Below, piece by piece: positions 15,524 to 24,670 of a stretch of 64,000 nucleotides of DNA. This DNA is from Prolixibacteraceae bacterium (GTDB lineage: Bacteria; Bacteroidota; Bacteroidia; Bacteroidales; Prolixibacteraceae), in contig JAIOZY010000018.1 in NCBI GenBank assembly GCA_021740385.1, positions 1 to 64,000 on the forward strand, written 5' to 3'. Below the pieces are notes generated by a model. The model searched no databases and was not told where the DNA came from. It worked only from the letters and a program-made list of their open reading frames with translations. Positions within the stretch are counted from its first letter, which is position 1; each line of letters opens with the position of its first letter. The position numbers and the translations under genes are program-made.

Positions 15524-15892
15524 TGAATCGAATGCAAGTTTTTGAATAATATGATTTATGCCTAAAACTTAAAAAGCAAGAATATTCCCGGTAAGGGTCA
15601 TGGTTATTGATCCATTACTAATGGTTTATGAATTAGAGATTAAACCGGATTGAAAATCCGGATTAGCAGATCAATATGTAAAGATTTCTCATTGCATTCG
15701 AAATGACACACTACGATACTTTTGAGACAGCCCGGATTGCTTCTGACGAAGCACACTGCACGTTTACAGAAGGAAGCAGGGGCTGCATAAAAGCACGTAA
15801 GGCGATATAAAGCTGATTTTATCGGCTAATACCAAAATATTTGCCGGATGCCATTTTTATCCTATCTTTCTGACATTAATCCAAATTGAACG
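15524..15892. other. repeat-rich intergenic region
   Basis: No gene seen. It holds the CCGGATTGAAAATCCGG hairpin at 15645-15661, a TTTCTCATTGCATTCGAAATG segment typical of dispersed intergenic repeats in this phylum, and the right-hand 47-nt direct repeat at 15779-15825. Confidence 0.5.
15779..15825 (+). repeat. direct repeat right of the ParDE island
   Basis: Matches 14843-14889 at 41 of 47 positions in the same orientation. Together the copies frame the toxin-antitoxin locus. Confidence 0.7.
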
Positions 15893-17071
15893 ATGGAAAA
15901 CAACCTCGATATTGTAATGCGCGAAGACGATTTCGCGTTGTACGAAAACGGAAAACCCCTGCTCACGGCAAAAGGCAACCCGGTGTGCCACCCCAATGCA
16001 CGATTGTTGCGTATGGCCGTTTCGCATCAGATGTGCCGGCCCTGTAAGGGCTTCACCCCCCTGGCAATGCTGGAAACATACAGCGATGCGAAAGCCGGGA
16101 CCACTACCTTGCCTGACCAGGGCATGGGAACCATACTTGAACAGGATCCGCTACTGCTGAATGCACAACCAAAAAACATGACCGGTTTGAATGAGCTGAT
16201 CGAAAGCGCCCCGGCCCTTTTCGATCTGATTTACCTGAATGCATCCTCATTAAGTTCGGCCCTGAACAGTTTCTTTTCAGCAAATGATGAAACAAAAGAC
16301 AAAAAAAGTTTTTTGTTATCCGCCATCGATAAATTAACAACCGAACAACAAACGGCTTTAAAGCATCTAATGAATGAAAACGGCCAGGGCATTGTGATCC
16401 ATTTCCTGTTTATTACCGGCCACCTTTCGGTTAGCGAATATGCCAATTCACTGATCGTTGCACGGATTAAAGAGAAACATCCGGAAACCATCAAAGCCCT
16501 GAACGCGACGGAAGGTCTTTCCTCCTGCCTGAAAAACCTTTCGGAAAATGCCGTGGTTGTGTCCGACTTTCTTACCCTGTGTAAAAGCAGCAACAAGGTG
16601 TCGGTGGTTGAAGAGATCATTGCCCGGGGCGAGGATGGCCAAACCGAGTTTAAAAGCACCCTGCGCTGGGACCTTTATCAAAACAAGAAAAACCCGGCCA
16701 TTGAACACGCCTCGCTGAAAACAATCTGTGCTTTCCTGAACAGCGAAGGTGGCAACCTGCTGATTGGTGTACGCGACGATGGCAGCATTGAAGGCATCGA
16801 AACCGATAAATTCCCGAACGATGATAAATTTTTGCTCCACCTGTGGACACTGATCAAAACCTGCATGGGACAGGAAGTGGTTGAATGGGTAAAAACCTCG
16901 TTGCAAAAAATCGATAACCGGTTGGTTTGCCGCGTGCATTGTCAAAAAGCCCAAAAGCCGGTATTTCTCAACCAAAAAGGGTTCGACGAAGCATTTTATG
17001 TGCGGGTGGGCCCCAGCAGCGGCAGCCTCGACATTAGCGCAGCGCTGAAGTACATAAAAGAGCATTTTTAG
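15893..17071 (+). CDS. AlbA_2 (Schlafen-type) domain protein with ATP12-like N-terminal half
   Basis: 392 residues. The C-terminal half (about 243-392) is a typical AlbA_2 putative nucleic-acid-binding domain: GQTEFKSTLRWDLY, then ICAFLNSEGGNLLIGVRDDG and a closing FYVRVGPSS. The N-terminal half is less clear. The opening (ALYENGKPLLTAKGNPVCHP) and the later helix pair around GIVIHFLFITGHLSVSEYA resemble the ATP12 chaperone family, but this rests on my reading alone. No helix-turn-helix or ATPase is visible. It stands alone after the toxin-antitoxin island; AlbA_2 proteins are often regulators or defence factors. Confidence 0.7.
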   Translation: MENNLDIVMREDDFALYENGKPLLTAKGNPVCHPNARLLRMAVSHQMCRPCKGFTPLAMLETYSDAKAGTTTLPDQGMGTILEQDPLLLNAQPKNMTGLNELIESAPALFDLIYLNASSLSSALNSFFSANDETKDKKSFLLSAIDKLTTEQQTALKHLMNENGQGIVIHFLFITGHLSVSEYANSLIVARIKEKHPETIKALNATEGLSSCLKNLSENAVVVSDFLTLCKSSNKVSVVEEIIARGEDGQTEFKSTLRWDLYQNKKNPAIEHASLKTICAFLNSEGGNLLIGVRDDGSIEGIETDKFPNDDKFLLHLWTLIKTCMGQEVVEWVKTSLQKIDNRLVCRVHCQKAQKPVFLNQKGFDEAFYVRVGPSSGSLDISAALKYIKEHF

Positions 17072-17476
17072 CCCCTTGAGTTAATTATTATTTTTTAACC
17101 ATGTAAGGGAAGTGATTCGCACAAATCATTTCTCCATTAGTGCAGAAAAAATATTTAGGTTGGATTTATCAGTTTATTGCCTGCAAAATGGGTGGTTTTT
17201 GTCCCTTCCTAAAAAGTTTAGGGTTAAAGAGGGTCTTTGCAGATATTGAACAAACATTGTTCTTTATTCTGCAATGCCTTTTTTAAATCCATATTTTGAT
17301 TTGAATTAAATCATCAACCTTATTCAATTTTGAAGCAAATAAATCATTATTTGTCAGGATCGGATTGTGAATAAATGAATAAATCTTAAATTCGCTGACC
17401 ATGTTTTATTTTGGGCATGATGAGAAAATAATTGGCATTAAAATACATAAAACATAAATATTAAAACAAATACACA
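17072..17476. other. upstream region of the glycosidase cluster
   Basis: 405 bp of A/T-rich sequence with no open frame I can support. It should hold the promoter and any sugar-responsive operator for the GH3 gene, but I see no match to the TTTG/TAnnTTTG pattern close to the start codon. Confidence 0.5.
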
Positions 17477-19312
17477 ATGACAAAAGAAAGAGATGATTTT
17501 GTATCAGCCAAAATCGCAAAAATGAGCCTGCTGGAGAAATGCGGCCAGTTGCTCACCTTCACCTGGCGTGGAGCTATTCCAACTCCCTCAGGGATTGAAC
17601 AGATTACCAAACTACAAGCAGGAGGTATCTGCCTTGAACCTTACGCATTAGAAACTTGTAAAAACCTATATTGGGGACGTACACAGATCGATCCGAACTT
17701 TGAGAAGCCAGCGGATTATTTTGACATTGCACACACGTATTACGATTCTCGTGCATTCGGTGTTAGTGTTACACCTGAAGAGTTGACTGAAGCACTTAAT
17801 ACACTTCAGAATATTGCTATGAGCCGCGATTCTGGAATTCCGCTGCATGTTACAATAGATATGGAAGGTGACTTTAAAAACGACTATTCTTCGGGACGTG
17901 TTTTACAGTTTCCACCTCCAATGGGTATTACGGCTATCGGAGACGTTGATCTTGCCTATAAAATTGCAAATTTGATGGCCCGGCAGATGGCTGCAATGGG
18001 AGTGACCCAGTTTTACCATCCGGTTTGTGATGTGAATATCAATCCATTGAATCCCGAAATCGGTGTTCGCTCATTTGGAGATGATGTTAAGGTTATCTCA
18101 AAATTCATTGATGCTACAGTGCGTGGTTATGAAGATGCCGGCATTACAGCAACCATTAAACACTTTGCCGGTCGTGGTGATTCTGCTACCGATGCACACG
18201 ATGTACTTGATGTTTGCCGGGGTGATAAAAAACGTATGCAGGAAGTTGAACTGGCAGCGTTCCAGGCAGGTGTAGATGCTGGAGCATCGGCACTTATGAC
18301 AGCACATACCATTTTCCCCGCCTATGATACAGAATACCCTGCTACCCTTTCGAAAAAGATACTTACGGATCTTTTAAGAGGCGAAATGGGATTTGACGGT
18401 ATCATTGTTTCCGATGCAATCGGAATGGCTGCAATTCTGAAACAATGGCCACTTCCACAGGCATGCGCAATGGCAGTTAAAGCCGGTGTAGATCACATCC
18501 TGCTTAAGGCCGATGATGAATCCCGCTCACAGTGCCTGTTTGGAATTAAAAAAGCTGTTGAAAACGGAGAACTTCCAGAAGAACGTGTTGACGATGCAGT
18601 ACGCCGTTTGCTTAACAGGAAGTATGACCAGGGCTTGTTCGAAAAAGCAGGCAAAATGGATCCGAAGGATACAACTGTTGTTGTCAGGAGCAAGGAAAAT
18701 GTCGACTTCTCATGGGAAGTAGCCCACAAAGCATTGTTGGTGGTTCGCGATGATAAGAACCTGATCCCACTGAGCAAAGACAAAAAAATCCTTGTGATTG
18801 AACAATGCATACCTTACGAGTTTCTTGGTAAGGATATGTACAGTCATGCCCACATGTTTGCCGAACAAATGACCAAGCATTCTTCCAATCTTATTCTGGA
18901 TGATACGGCATTCTATGCTGATGATGATGAAATAGAAGAAGCATTGAAACTTGCAAAAAAAGCTGATTTGGTGGTTATGACCAACTACTATGCACGCATC
19001 GAGAAGAAGGGGAATAACACCCGCCTGGTTAAAGCTCTTAAGAAAGCAGGGCATGATGTGGTTGTTGTTACAAACTTCCCGTATCGTAAGGGTACAACAA
19101 CTGTAGCCGATGCCGTTGTTTGTAACTTCTCAGGAACACCCGATTCGATAAGGGTTTCTGCTGATCTGTTGTTTGGTAAAATTAAACCTTATCCGACAAC
19201 AAAAATGCCCATTGATTTAAGTGCTGAAAAGGATATTCCTGAAGATGACACTGAACCAATAAGCCCCAAAAAGAAGAGAAAAAATGTTAATGTATGGCAG
19301 GGAAAGTGCTAG
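17477..19312 (+). CDS. glycoside hydrolase family 3, NagZ-type catalytic dyad
   Basis: 611 residues and no signal peptide, so probably cytosolic. The first domain is a GH3 barrel. Substrate Lys-His is in IKHFAGRGD (His229), the catalytic nucleophile Asp313 is in VSDAIGM, and TDAH (Asp239-x-His241) matches the Asp-His general acid/base dyad of NagZ-like beta-N-acetylhexosaminidases. Ordinary GH3 beta-glucosidases lack this dyad. A second alpha/beta domain follows from about 400 to 580. The 849-residue GH116 gene and a PfkB sugar kinase follow in the same direction. The substrate is likely an imported beta-linked hexoside, possibly an amino sugar. Confidence 0.85.
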   Translation: MTKERDDFVSAKIAKMSLLEKCGQLLTFTWRGAIPTPSGIEQITKLQAGGICLEPYALETCKNLYWGRTQIDPNFEKPADYFDIAHTYYDSRAFGVSVTPEELTEALNTLQNIAMSRDSGIPLHVTIDMEGDFKNDYSSGRVLQFPPPMGITAIGDVDLAYKIANLMARQMAAMGVTQFYHPVCDVNINPLNPEIGVRSFGDDVKVISKFIDATVRGYEDAGITATIKHFAGRGDSATDAHDVLDVCRGDKKRMQEVELAAFQAGVDAGASALMTAHTIFPAYDTEYPATLSKKILTDLLRGEMGFDGIIVSDAIGMAAILKQWPLPQACAMAVKAGVDHILLKADDESRSQCLFGIKKAVENGELPEERVDDAVRRLLNRKYDQGLFEKAGKMDPKDTTVVVRSKENVDFSWEVAHKALLVVRDDKNLIPLSKDKKILVIEQCIPYEFLGKDMYSHAHMFAEQMTKHSSNLILDDTAFYADDDEIEEALKLAKKADLVVMTNYYARIEKKGNNTRLVKALKKAGHDVVVVTNFPYRKGTTTVADAVVCNFSGTPDSIRVSADLLFGKIKPYPTTKMPIDLSAEKDIPEDDTEPISPKKKRKNVNVWQGKC

Positions 19313-19454
19313 TATAGCTTTCTTCTCATACAACATGAACTGAAAATATTCCGGGTGTCAGCATTGGTAAAATTTTACTTACTGGCGCTCGGATTTTAAT
19401 TAGAATGCCGGAGCCTCACGGGGCCGGCTTGTTATAATCAATAAGCGAGAAAAA

Positions 19455-22004
19455 ATGACAACATCAAATTCATTCAACATTAAAGACATCTATACTATAT
19501 CCGGTTCCCAAATTGCTGAAATTTATGAGAAAAATAAAATGACAGTGCATTTCCAGGGAATGTCCAAATGTCTTCAATTTCCTCATACTGTTGCCCTTCA
19601 AGGTGCACCTACCTGCTCTATAGGAATTTCACCCTACGGTTTATACAACCGGCTTAATGACGCAGGCCGTCTTATCATGTTAAACCAAAAGTCACTTCAA
19701 TTAGGCTCTGCACCCTATATCAGCACCTACAATGGAGAAACATTATTAACACAGCTGCATACCGGAGAAACCGAATCTGACGATATACCGGCATTAAAAA
19801 ACTACTATCCGGAACCGATCGAAAAAGAAAATATCAAAATGACCATTGCCACCCCTTCGTTGGAAATTGAATACACGCTGGAAGATGTAAGGGTAACAAG
19901 AAGGCTGATTTCACCTTTATTGTCAGGTAATGAACAGGCGCTGATGCCAATGGGTGTTGAGCAATTTATTGTGGAAAACAACACCGATGAGGAACAGGAA
20001 TATACGTTGGTTGTACCGCGACCTTCACTGGTTAATTTACAGGAAAAGGAACTTAAGCCCACCGATCAGGATAGTGTTTTTGTAAGCAGCGCCGCTGTTT
20101 ACGGACAGATGCATGAAGCGTTTAAAATGAATGACATTCAGGGCGTAGTTATGAGCAGCACAGAAACTGATAATAAAATGATTATTGCCGTTTCAGATGT
20201 TCCCGGAGTTGAAGTAGATACTCAACCTTATTTCTTGTTGAACAAATACGCCGGAGATCTGCTTATTACTGAAGAGGGTAAATTTTATGAAAAATGCGAA
20301 CCCATTAACAGAAGGGATTATGGCGCCGCTGTAAGTTTAACTATGACGCTGCAACCGGGCGAATCAAAAACCATTCCTTTTACCGTTGTTCTCGACTTCC
20401 CTGTCCAGGAATATCTTGATGGAAAGACATATGACAGAAAATACATTCAGAATTTTGAAAATCCCGAAAGCCGGGCACTTGATATGGTTAAGATTGCTCT
20501 TGAAAACCAATCAAAATGGTGGAAGGCAACGTTAACAATTCAGGAACGTATTTTCAATTCAATTTATTCAACTGCTTCTTATAAAGATGATTTTGAAGGA
20601 GCAATGCGTTTGACCAGGCTTATGCTGAATGAACTTCATTTCCCGCTTTCAAATGCATGTGTTTGGATTGAAGAAAATGGCATAGAAAAAGCACGCTTCC
20701 TCGAATGTTTCGACTATTCATACATCGACCCATCAGATGTGGATTGGTATTCAATGGTGTTGCTCATGTTATTCCCGAAAGTGGAAAAAGATCTGTGCCA
20801 GGCGTTTATCGATTCAATCAATGCGGTTGATCCTACTCCGCGATGGTACCACCATCATGCATCGTTTGTTGAAGCAAGAATGCATTTTGAAGAAAATCCC
20901 GAAGAATACGAAGGGAAAAAGCTTACCCAGATCCGCGATGATTTTAAAACCCTGGGCAGCGTGGCCCATGATGTGTGTATGTTGTCAAAGGGACACCCTC
21001 TGCGCAATGTCAGCGATTATGCCTGGTACAATAACAATTACTGGGTTGACCTTTATCCAAAACTGATGATGCGCATACTGAGAAATGTGAAATTCACCGG
21101 CGATATGGAATTCCTGAAATCAAACTGGGAAACAATGAAATTCGGTTTAGAATCGTTGTTAAAACTCGATTTTGACGGCGATGGAATCCCGGAAGGAAAT
21201 CCTGACGATGTGAAAAATACATTCGACAACCTGGTACTATTTGGCGCCGATGCCTATGATGCCACACAATTCCTCGGTGGCTGCCAGGCCTTGATCAAAA
21301 TGGCTCAAATGCTTGGTGAAAAAGATGATGAGGCACATATCCAAAAAATATATGACAAAGCCTGGGAAAGTTTTGAGCAATTGTGGCGTGAAGACAAGAA
21401 CAAGAAGGGTGATATACTGGAATATTATATCACCTGTTTTGATCCGAAAACCGGCAATGAAAACACTGATGTTTTCATGAATCAGCTTGATGCTTTGTGG
21501 TATTTAACAGCTATTGGAGAAGCTCAGTCAATTCCGGAAGAGCGGGTTAAAAAGATCCTTAAAACGATTTATGATACCAACAAAGCGTTTATGGGCTGGG
21601 CCATGTGTAAAACCAAGGATGGCGAAGCTGTTGAATCGGAACAGGGACAGGATGTTTATACAACCTCTAATTATGTTTTCGCCCAGTTATTGGATTATTA
21701 TGGAATGGTTGAAGAAAGTAAAGAGGTTTACAAACACATGGACCGTGTAGTTTTCAGCTATGCAAATACCTTAACAACTCCGGATAACCTTCGGGCTGAG
21801 CTTGAAATTGAAGCCGGCGAAACCGAAGCCGGTCCGCATTACATTGTTGCAGCTTATCCACGCCCCGGTGCAGTGTGGACTCATCTGGTGATGAATCACA
21901 TCAAGGATTTACAGGCAAAAAATAATACGAAAACCATTGAGCCAAAAGACCTGATGCCTTTCTATCCCTGGTTGATGAGTGTTACAAATGAGAAAGGAGA
22001 ATAA
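19455..22004 (+). CDS. GH116-family glycoside hydrolase (beta-glucosidase or N-acetylglucosaminidase type)
   Basis: 849 residues with no signal peptide. The N-terminal beta-sandwich runs to about 340. The (alpha/alpha)6 barrel contains the two GH116 catalytic sites: Glu417 in RFLECFDYSYIDPSDVDWYS aligns with the nucleophile segment of human GBA2, and Asp591 in NTFDN, after DFDGDGIPEGNPDD, matches the acid/base motif followed by a G-x-x-A-Y. GH116 includes beta-glucosidases, beta-xylosidases and N-acetylglucosaminidases. It sits between a GH3 gene (142 nt upstream) and a PfkB kinase (37 nt downstream), suggesting stepwise cytosolic breakdown of an imported glycoside. Confidence 0.8.
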   Translation: MTTSNSFNIKDIYTISGSQIAEIYEKNKMTVHFQGMSKCLQFPHTVALQGAPTCSIGISPYGLYNRLNDAGRLIMLNQKSLQLGSAPYISTYNGETLLTQLHTGETESDDIPALKNYYPEPIEKENIKMTIATPSLEIEYTLEDVRVTRRLISPLLSGNEQALMPMGVEQFIVENNTDEEQEYTLVVPRPSLVNLQEKELKPTDQDSVFVSSAAVYGQMHEAFKMNDIQGVVMSSTETDNKMIIAVSDVPGVEVDTQPYFLLNKYAGDLLITEEGKFYEKCEPINRRDYGAAVSLTMTLQPGESKTIPFTVVLDFPVQEYLDGKTYDRKYIQNFENPESRALDMVKIALENQSKWWKATLTIQERIFNSIYSTASYKDDFEGAMRLTRLMLNELHFPLSNACVWIEENGIEKARFLECFDYSYIDPSDVDWYSMVLLMLFPKVEKDLCQAFIDSINAVDPTPRWYHHHASFVEARMHFEENPEEYEGKKLTQIRDDFKTLGSVAHDVCMLSKGHPLRNVSDYAWYNNNYWVDLYPKLMMRILRNVKFTGDMEFLKSNWETMKFGLESLLKLDFDGDGIPEGNPDDVKNTFDNLVLFGADAYDATQFLGGCQALIKMAQMLGEKDDEAHIQKIYDKAWESFEQLWREDKNKKGDILEYYITCFDPKTGNENTDVFMNQLDALWYLTAIGEAQSIPEERVKKILKTIYDTNKAFMGWAMCKTKDGEAVESEQGQDVYTTSNYVFAQLLDYYGMVEESKEVYKHMDRVVFSYANTLTTPDNLRAELEIEAGETEAGPHYIVAAYPRPGAVWTHLVMNHIKDLQAKNNTKTIEPKDLMPFYPWLMSVTNEKGE

Positions 22005-22041
22005 GCAAAAATTAGTTCACATTACCATTAAAAAAATTGAT

Positions 22042-22935
22042 ATGAGCAAAAAATATGATATCACATTTGTAGGGCACATGTGCTATGATGAAATTAAACA
22101 TTTTGGACAGGAAGCAAAAGTTGCTCCCGGAAGTGCCGTCCTGTGTGGTGCGATGGTTGCAGCAAGAGTAGGTAAACAAGTTGCTGCGGTTGTTAAAATG
22201 TCTCCGAAAGATGAGCATATACTTCAACCCATGAAGGATCTCGGCATCGATTGCTATCTTATTCCAAGTGAAGAAACTTCATACAACAGGGTAGTGCATG
22301 AATCCGAAAACATGGACGAGCGGACAATGACCCTCATAAAATCAGCCGGAATAATTGACATTAAAGATGTTCCCGAATTGGACTCAACGAATGTTCACCT
22401 GGCCGGGATTTCCGATACTGAATTCGATATGCCACTTATGAAGGCATTGAAGGCCAGGAATTACCCAAGCCTTTCGGTAGATATGCAAAGTTTTGTCCGC
22501 CATGTAGACCCGGTAACTAAAAACCACGAGTATAGTGACGTAGCCGACAAAAGAGAAATCGCTGCAATGATGGATAAACTGAAGCTGGACGTTTTGGAAG
22601 CTCGTCTTTTAACCGGTACCGATGACCTGGAAAAAGCAGCAATCATTGTCGAATCGTGGGGATGCCGCGAGGTGATGATTACACAATCGGAAGGTGTATT
22701 GGCAAGAGTGAACGGTAAAACATATTACGAAAAATTCTCGAACAGCAATGTTTCAGGACGAACCGGCAGGGGCGATACAACTTTTGCTGCATACATGTCA
22801 CATCGTTTGGATCATGATGTAGCTGAATCGTTGAAGTTCGCTGCTGCACTGGTTTCAATCAAAATGGAAACACCCGGGCCGTTTAACGATACCCTGGAAA
22901 ATGTTTACAAGCGACTGAAAGAGAAACATTCTTAA
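22042..22935 (+). CDS. PfkB-family carbohydrate kinase
   Basis: 297 residues from the ATG at 22042; an upstream in-frame ATG overlaps the GH116 gene and has no family match. Ribokinase-fold features are visible: KYDITFVGHMCYDEI at the start, the glycine-rich APGSAVLCGAMVAARVG and the C-terminal anion-hole motif GRTGRGDTTF, where Asp is the catalytic base. GAGD is the commoner version of this motif; here it is GRGD. It follows two cytosolic glycosidases, so it probably phosphorylates the released sugar. Confidence 0.85.
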   Translation: MSKKYDITFVGHMCYDEIKHFGQEAKVAPGSAVLCGAMVAARVGKQVAAVVKMSPKDEHILQPMKDLGIDCYLIPSEETSYNRVVHESENMDERTMTLIKSAGIIDIKDVPELDSTNVHLAGISDTEFDMPLMKALKARNYPSLSVDMQSFVRHVDPVTKNHEYSDVADKREIAAMMDKLKLDVLEARLLTGTDDLEKAAIIVESWGCREVMITQSEGVLARVNGKTYYEKFSNSNVSGRTGRGDTTFAAYMSHRLDHDVAESLKFAAALVSIKMETPGPFNDTLENVYKRLKEKHS

Positions 22936-23306
22936 AAATGGATAATCGGCAAAACAACAGATTCCTCATTTCGTTTAACTTCATTCGGAATGACACCCTG
23001 GCCGAAATCTGTTATTGGTAAGGTTGGCCCAAAATTTTGGGCATAATGCGAATATGACAAGACCCTGAAAGGGTCAAATAATAATAGCCCAGGGTTAGTG
23101 ATCCCGATCATAAATCGGGAGAACGTAACCCTGGGTTATAAATAAGAGAAGTAACACCGGCCACGATAGCCCCCTCAGAAAAGAGATACCCTTGTATGGC
23201 CGAAATGTAGGATAGTTGAAAAAAGGTGTTTTTTTTTGTTTTTAATTTATTACTAAACACCAACGTTAACCATTACTCTTCTTTAATTGAAATTGAAACA
23301 CATACT
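22936..23306. other. intergenic region with nested palindromes
   Basis: No gene seen. It carries GATTCCTCATTTCGTTT...ATTCGGAATGACA, which resembles a dispersed phylum repeat, followed by the palindromes at 23061-23135. The GH10 start at 23307 was chosen because similarity begins there. Confidence 0.5.
23061..23135. repeat. nested palindromic intergenic repeat
   Basis: GACCCTGAAAGGGTC (23061-23075) is a hairpin. After 12 nt, CCCAGGGTTA (23088-23097) pairs perfectly with TAACCCTGGG (23126-23135), and that loop itself contains TCCCGATCATAAATCGGGA. The arrangement resembles REP-like elements common between genes in Bacteroidota. Confidence 0.75.
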
Positions 23307-24362
23307 ATGGATAAACCATCTTTGAAAAACGTCTTTCAAAACGATTTTTATATTGGCGCAGCGCTTAATGTTGAACAAATCACCGGCCTCGAACCCGAAG
23401 CCATGGATGTTGTTGCCAGGCATTTCAACAGCATAACGCCTGAAAATATCATGAAGTGGGAAGAGATTCACCCCGAACCAGGCCGGTACAATTTCGACAT
23501 ATCTGATCAGTTTGTGGCTTTTGGCGAAGAGCATAACATGCACATCATTGGTCATGCGTTGGTCTGGCATGAACAGACACCGGACTGGGTGTTTCAGGAT
23601 GAATCGGGAAATCGGTTGAGCCGTGAGGCCCTTCTTGAACGGATGAAAGATCATATTTTCACTGTTGTGGGGCGCTACAAGGGACGGATCCATGGCTGGG
23701 ATGTCGTCAACGAAGCAGTCATGAAGGACGGCTCAATGAGGAAAAGCAAATGGTTTGAAATTGTTGGTGAAGATTTTGTGCAAAAGGCGTTTGAATATGC
23801 CCGTGAAGCCGACCCCGATGCGGAACTTTATTACAATGAGTATGAATATGAGCATATTTCCAAGACCGAAGGAGTTATCAGGTTGGTTGACAACCTGCAA
23901 AGCAATGGTGTAAAGGTAGACGGTGTTGGTATCCAGGGACACTGGTTACTTGACTTTCCGGAAATGGAACTGATTGATGAATATGTTAATAAGCTAAGAA
24001 AACTTGGCGTAAACCTGATGATCACCGAAATGGACGTGGGTGTAATCCCTTTTTGCCCGCCCAATTCTCCTGTCGATCACATTTCTTCTTTTGATATTGA
24101 AAAGCAGAAAGCGTTCAATCCGTATCCCAAAGTTCTTCCCAATGATATTCAGGAGGAACTGGCAAAACGGTATGTTGAATTCTTTTCATACTTTAGGAAG
24201 AACCGGGATATTTTCAGCCGGATTACTTTATGGGCCGTGCACGACGGCCAAACCTGGCGTAATTACTGGCCCATAAAAGGCCGGGCCGATCATCCCATGT
24301 TGTTCGACAGGCAATGCCGTCCAAAACCTGCATTGGATGCGCTTATCAGGTTTGCAAAGTAA
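23307..24362 (+). CDS. GH10 endo-xylanase, cytosolic form
   Basis: 351 residues starting MDKPSLKNVF with no signal peptide. The GH10 barrel is complete: HFNSITPENIMKWE at the substrate site, GHALVWHEQTPDW, the acid/base Glu136 in WDVVNEA, and the nucleophile Glu241 in ITEMDV. It ends with WRNYWPIKGRADHPMLFD, the usual last strand and helix. Cytosolic GH10 enzymes typically cut short xylo-oligosaccharides brought in by a transporter. It lies downstream of GH3, GH116 and PfkB and converges on a lipoprotein GH10 gene. Confidence 0.9.
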   Translation: MDKPSLKNVFQNDFYIGAALNVEQITGLEPEAMDVVARHFNSITPENIMKWEEIHPEPGRYNFDISDQFVAFGEEHNMHIIGHALVWHEQTPDWVFQDESGNRLSREALLERMKDHIFTVVGRYKGRIHGWDVVNEAVMKDGSMRKSKWFEIVGEDFVQKAFEYAREADPDAELYYNEYEYEHISKTEGVIRLVDNLQSNGVKVDGVGIQGHWLLDFPEMELIDEYVNKLRKLGVNLMITEMDVGVIPFCPPNSPVDHISSFDIEKQKAFNPYPKVLPNDIQEELAKRYVEFFSYFRKNRDIFSRITLWAVHDGQTWRNYWPIKGRADHPMLFDRQCRPKPALDALIRFAK

Positions 24363-24670
24363 GCATAACACAATTGTTAAGAAAAAGCCGTTTGCGAAGC
24401 TGGGGGATAATCCGGATATTGATTTTTTTATCTTAGTTCCAACAATAAATTAACGCATATAAGATATTGTTTGTGCTTAACCTGATTAATTCATAAATAT
24501 ATACATCTTAGTGAAATTTAGTGCCTTGGTGCCTTTGTGGCTAAAAAATATTTGCCACTAAGCCTCTAATACACAAAGGAAACACAAAGTTTATGAATAA
24601 AGCAGGTTAAAAATGTATTAAGCCAAACTCTAAATTTGAGGAAGAAACGAATAAAAAGTGCATCCCCTGA
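24363..24670. other. spacer between convergent xylanase genes
   Basis: 308 bp with no gene. Its main content is the 134-bp inverted-repeat element at 24477-24610. I see no separate terminator for either xylanase gene. Confidence 0.6.
24477..24610. mobile_element. MITE-like element with 21-bp terminal inverted repeats
   Basis: The left end TTAACCTGATTAATTCATAAA (24477-24497 starts TTAACCTG) matches the inverted right end at 24590-24610 at 19 of 21 positions. The 90-bp interior contains GTGCCTTTGTGGC and CACAAAGG segments but no open frame. A single related end is found at 33814-33834. No target duplication is obvious. Confidence 0.65.

Noticed and set aside
16448-17065. 205-codon open frame on the minus strand
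   Set aside because: Antisense to the AlbA_2 gene, which has clear domain motifs; no independent evidence.
23061-23135. CRISPR-like repeats
   Set aside because: Palindromes differ in sequence and spacing and do not form an array; no cas genes in the window.
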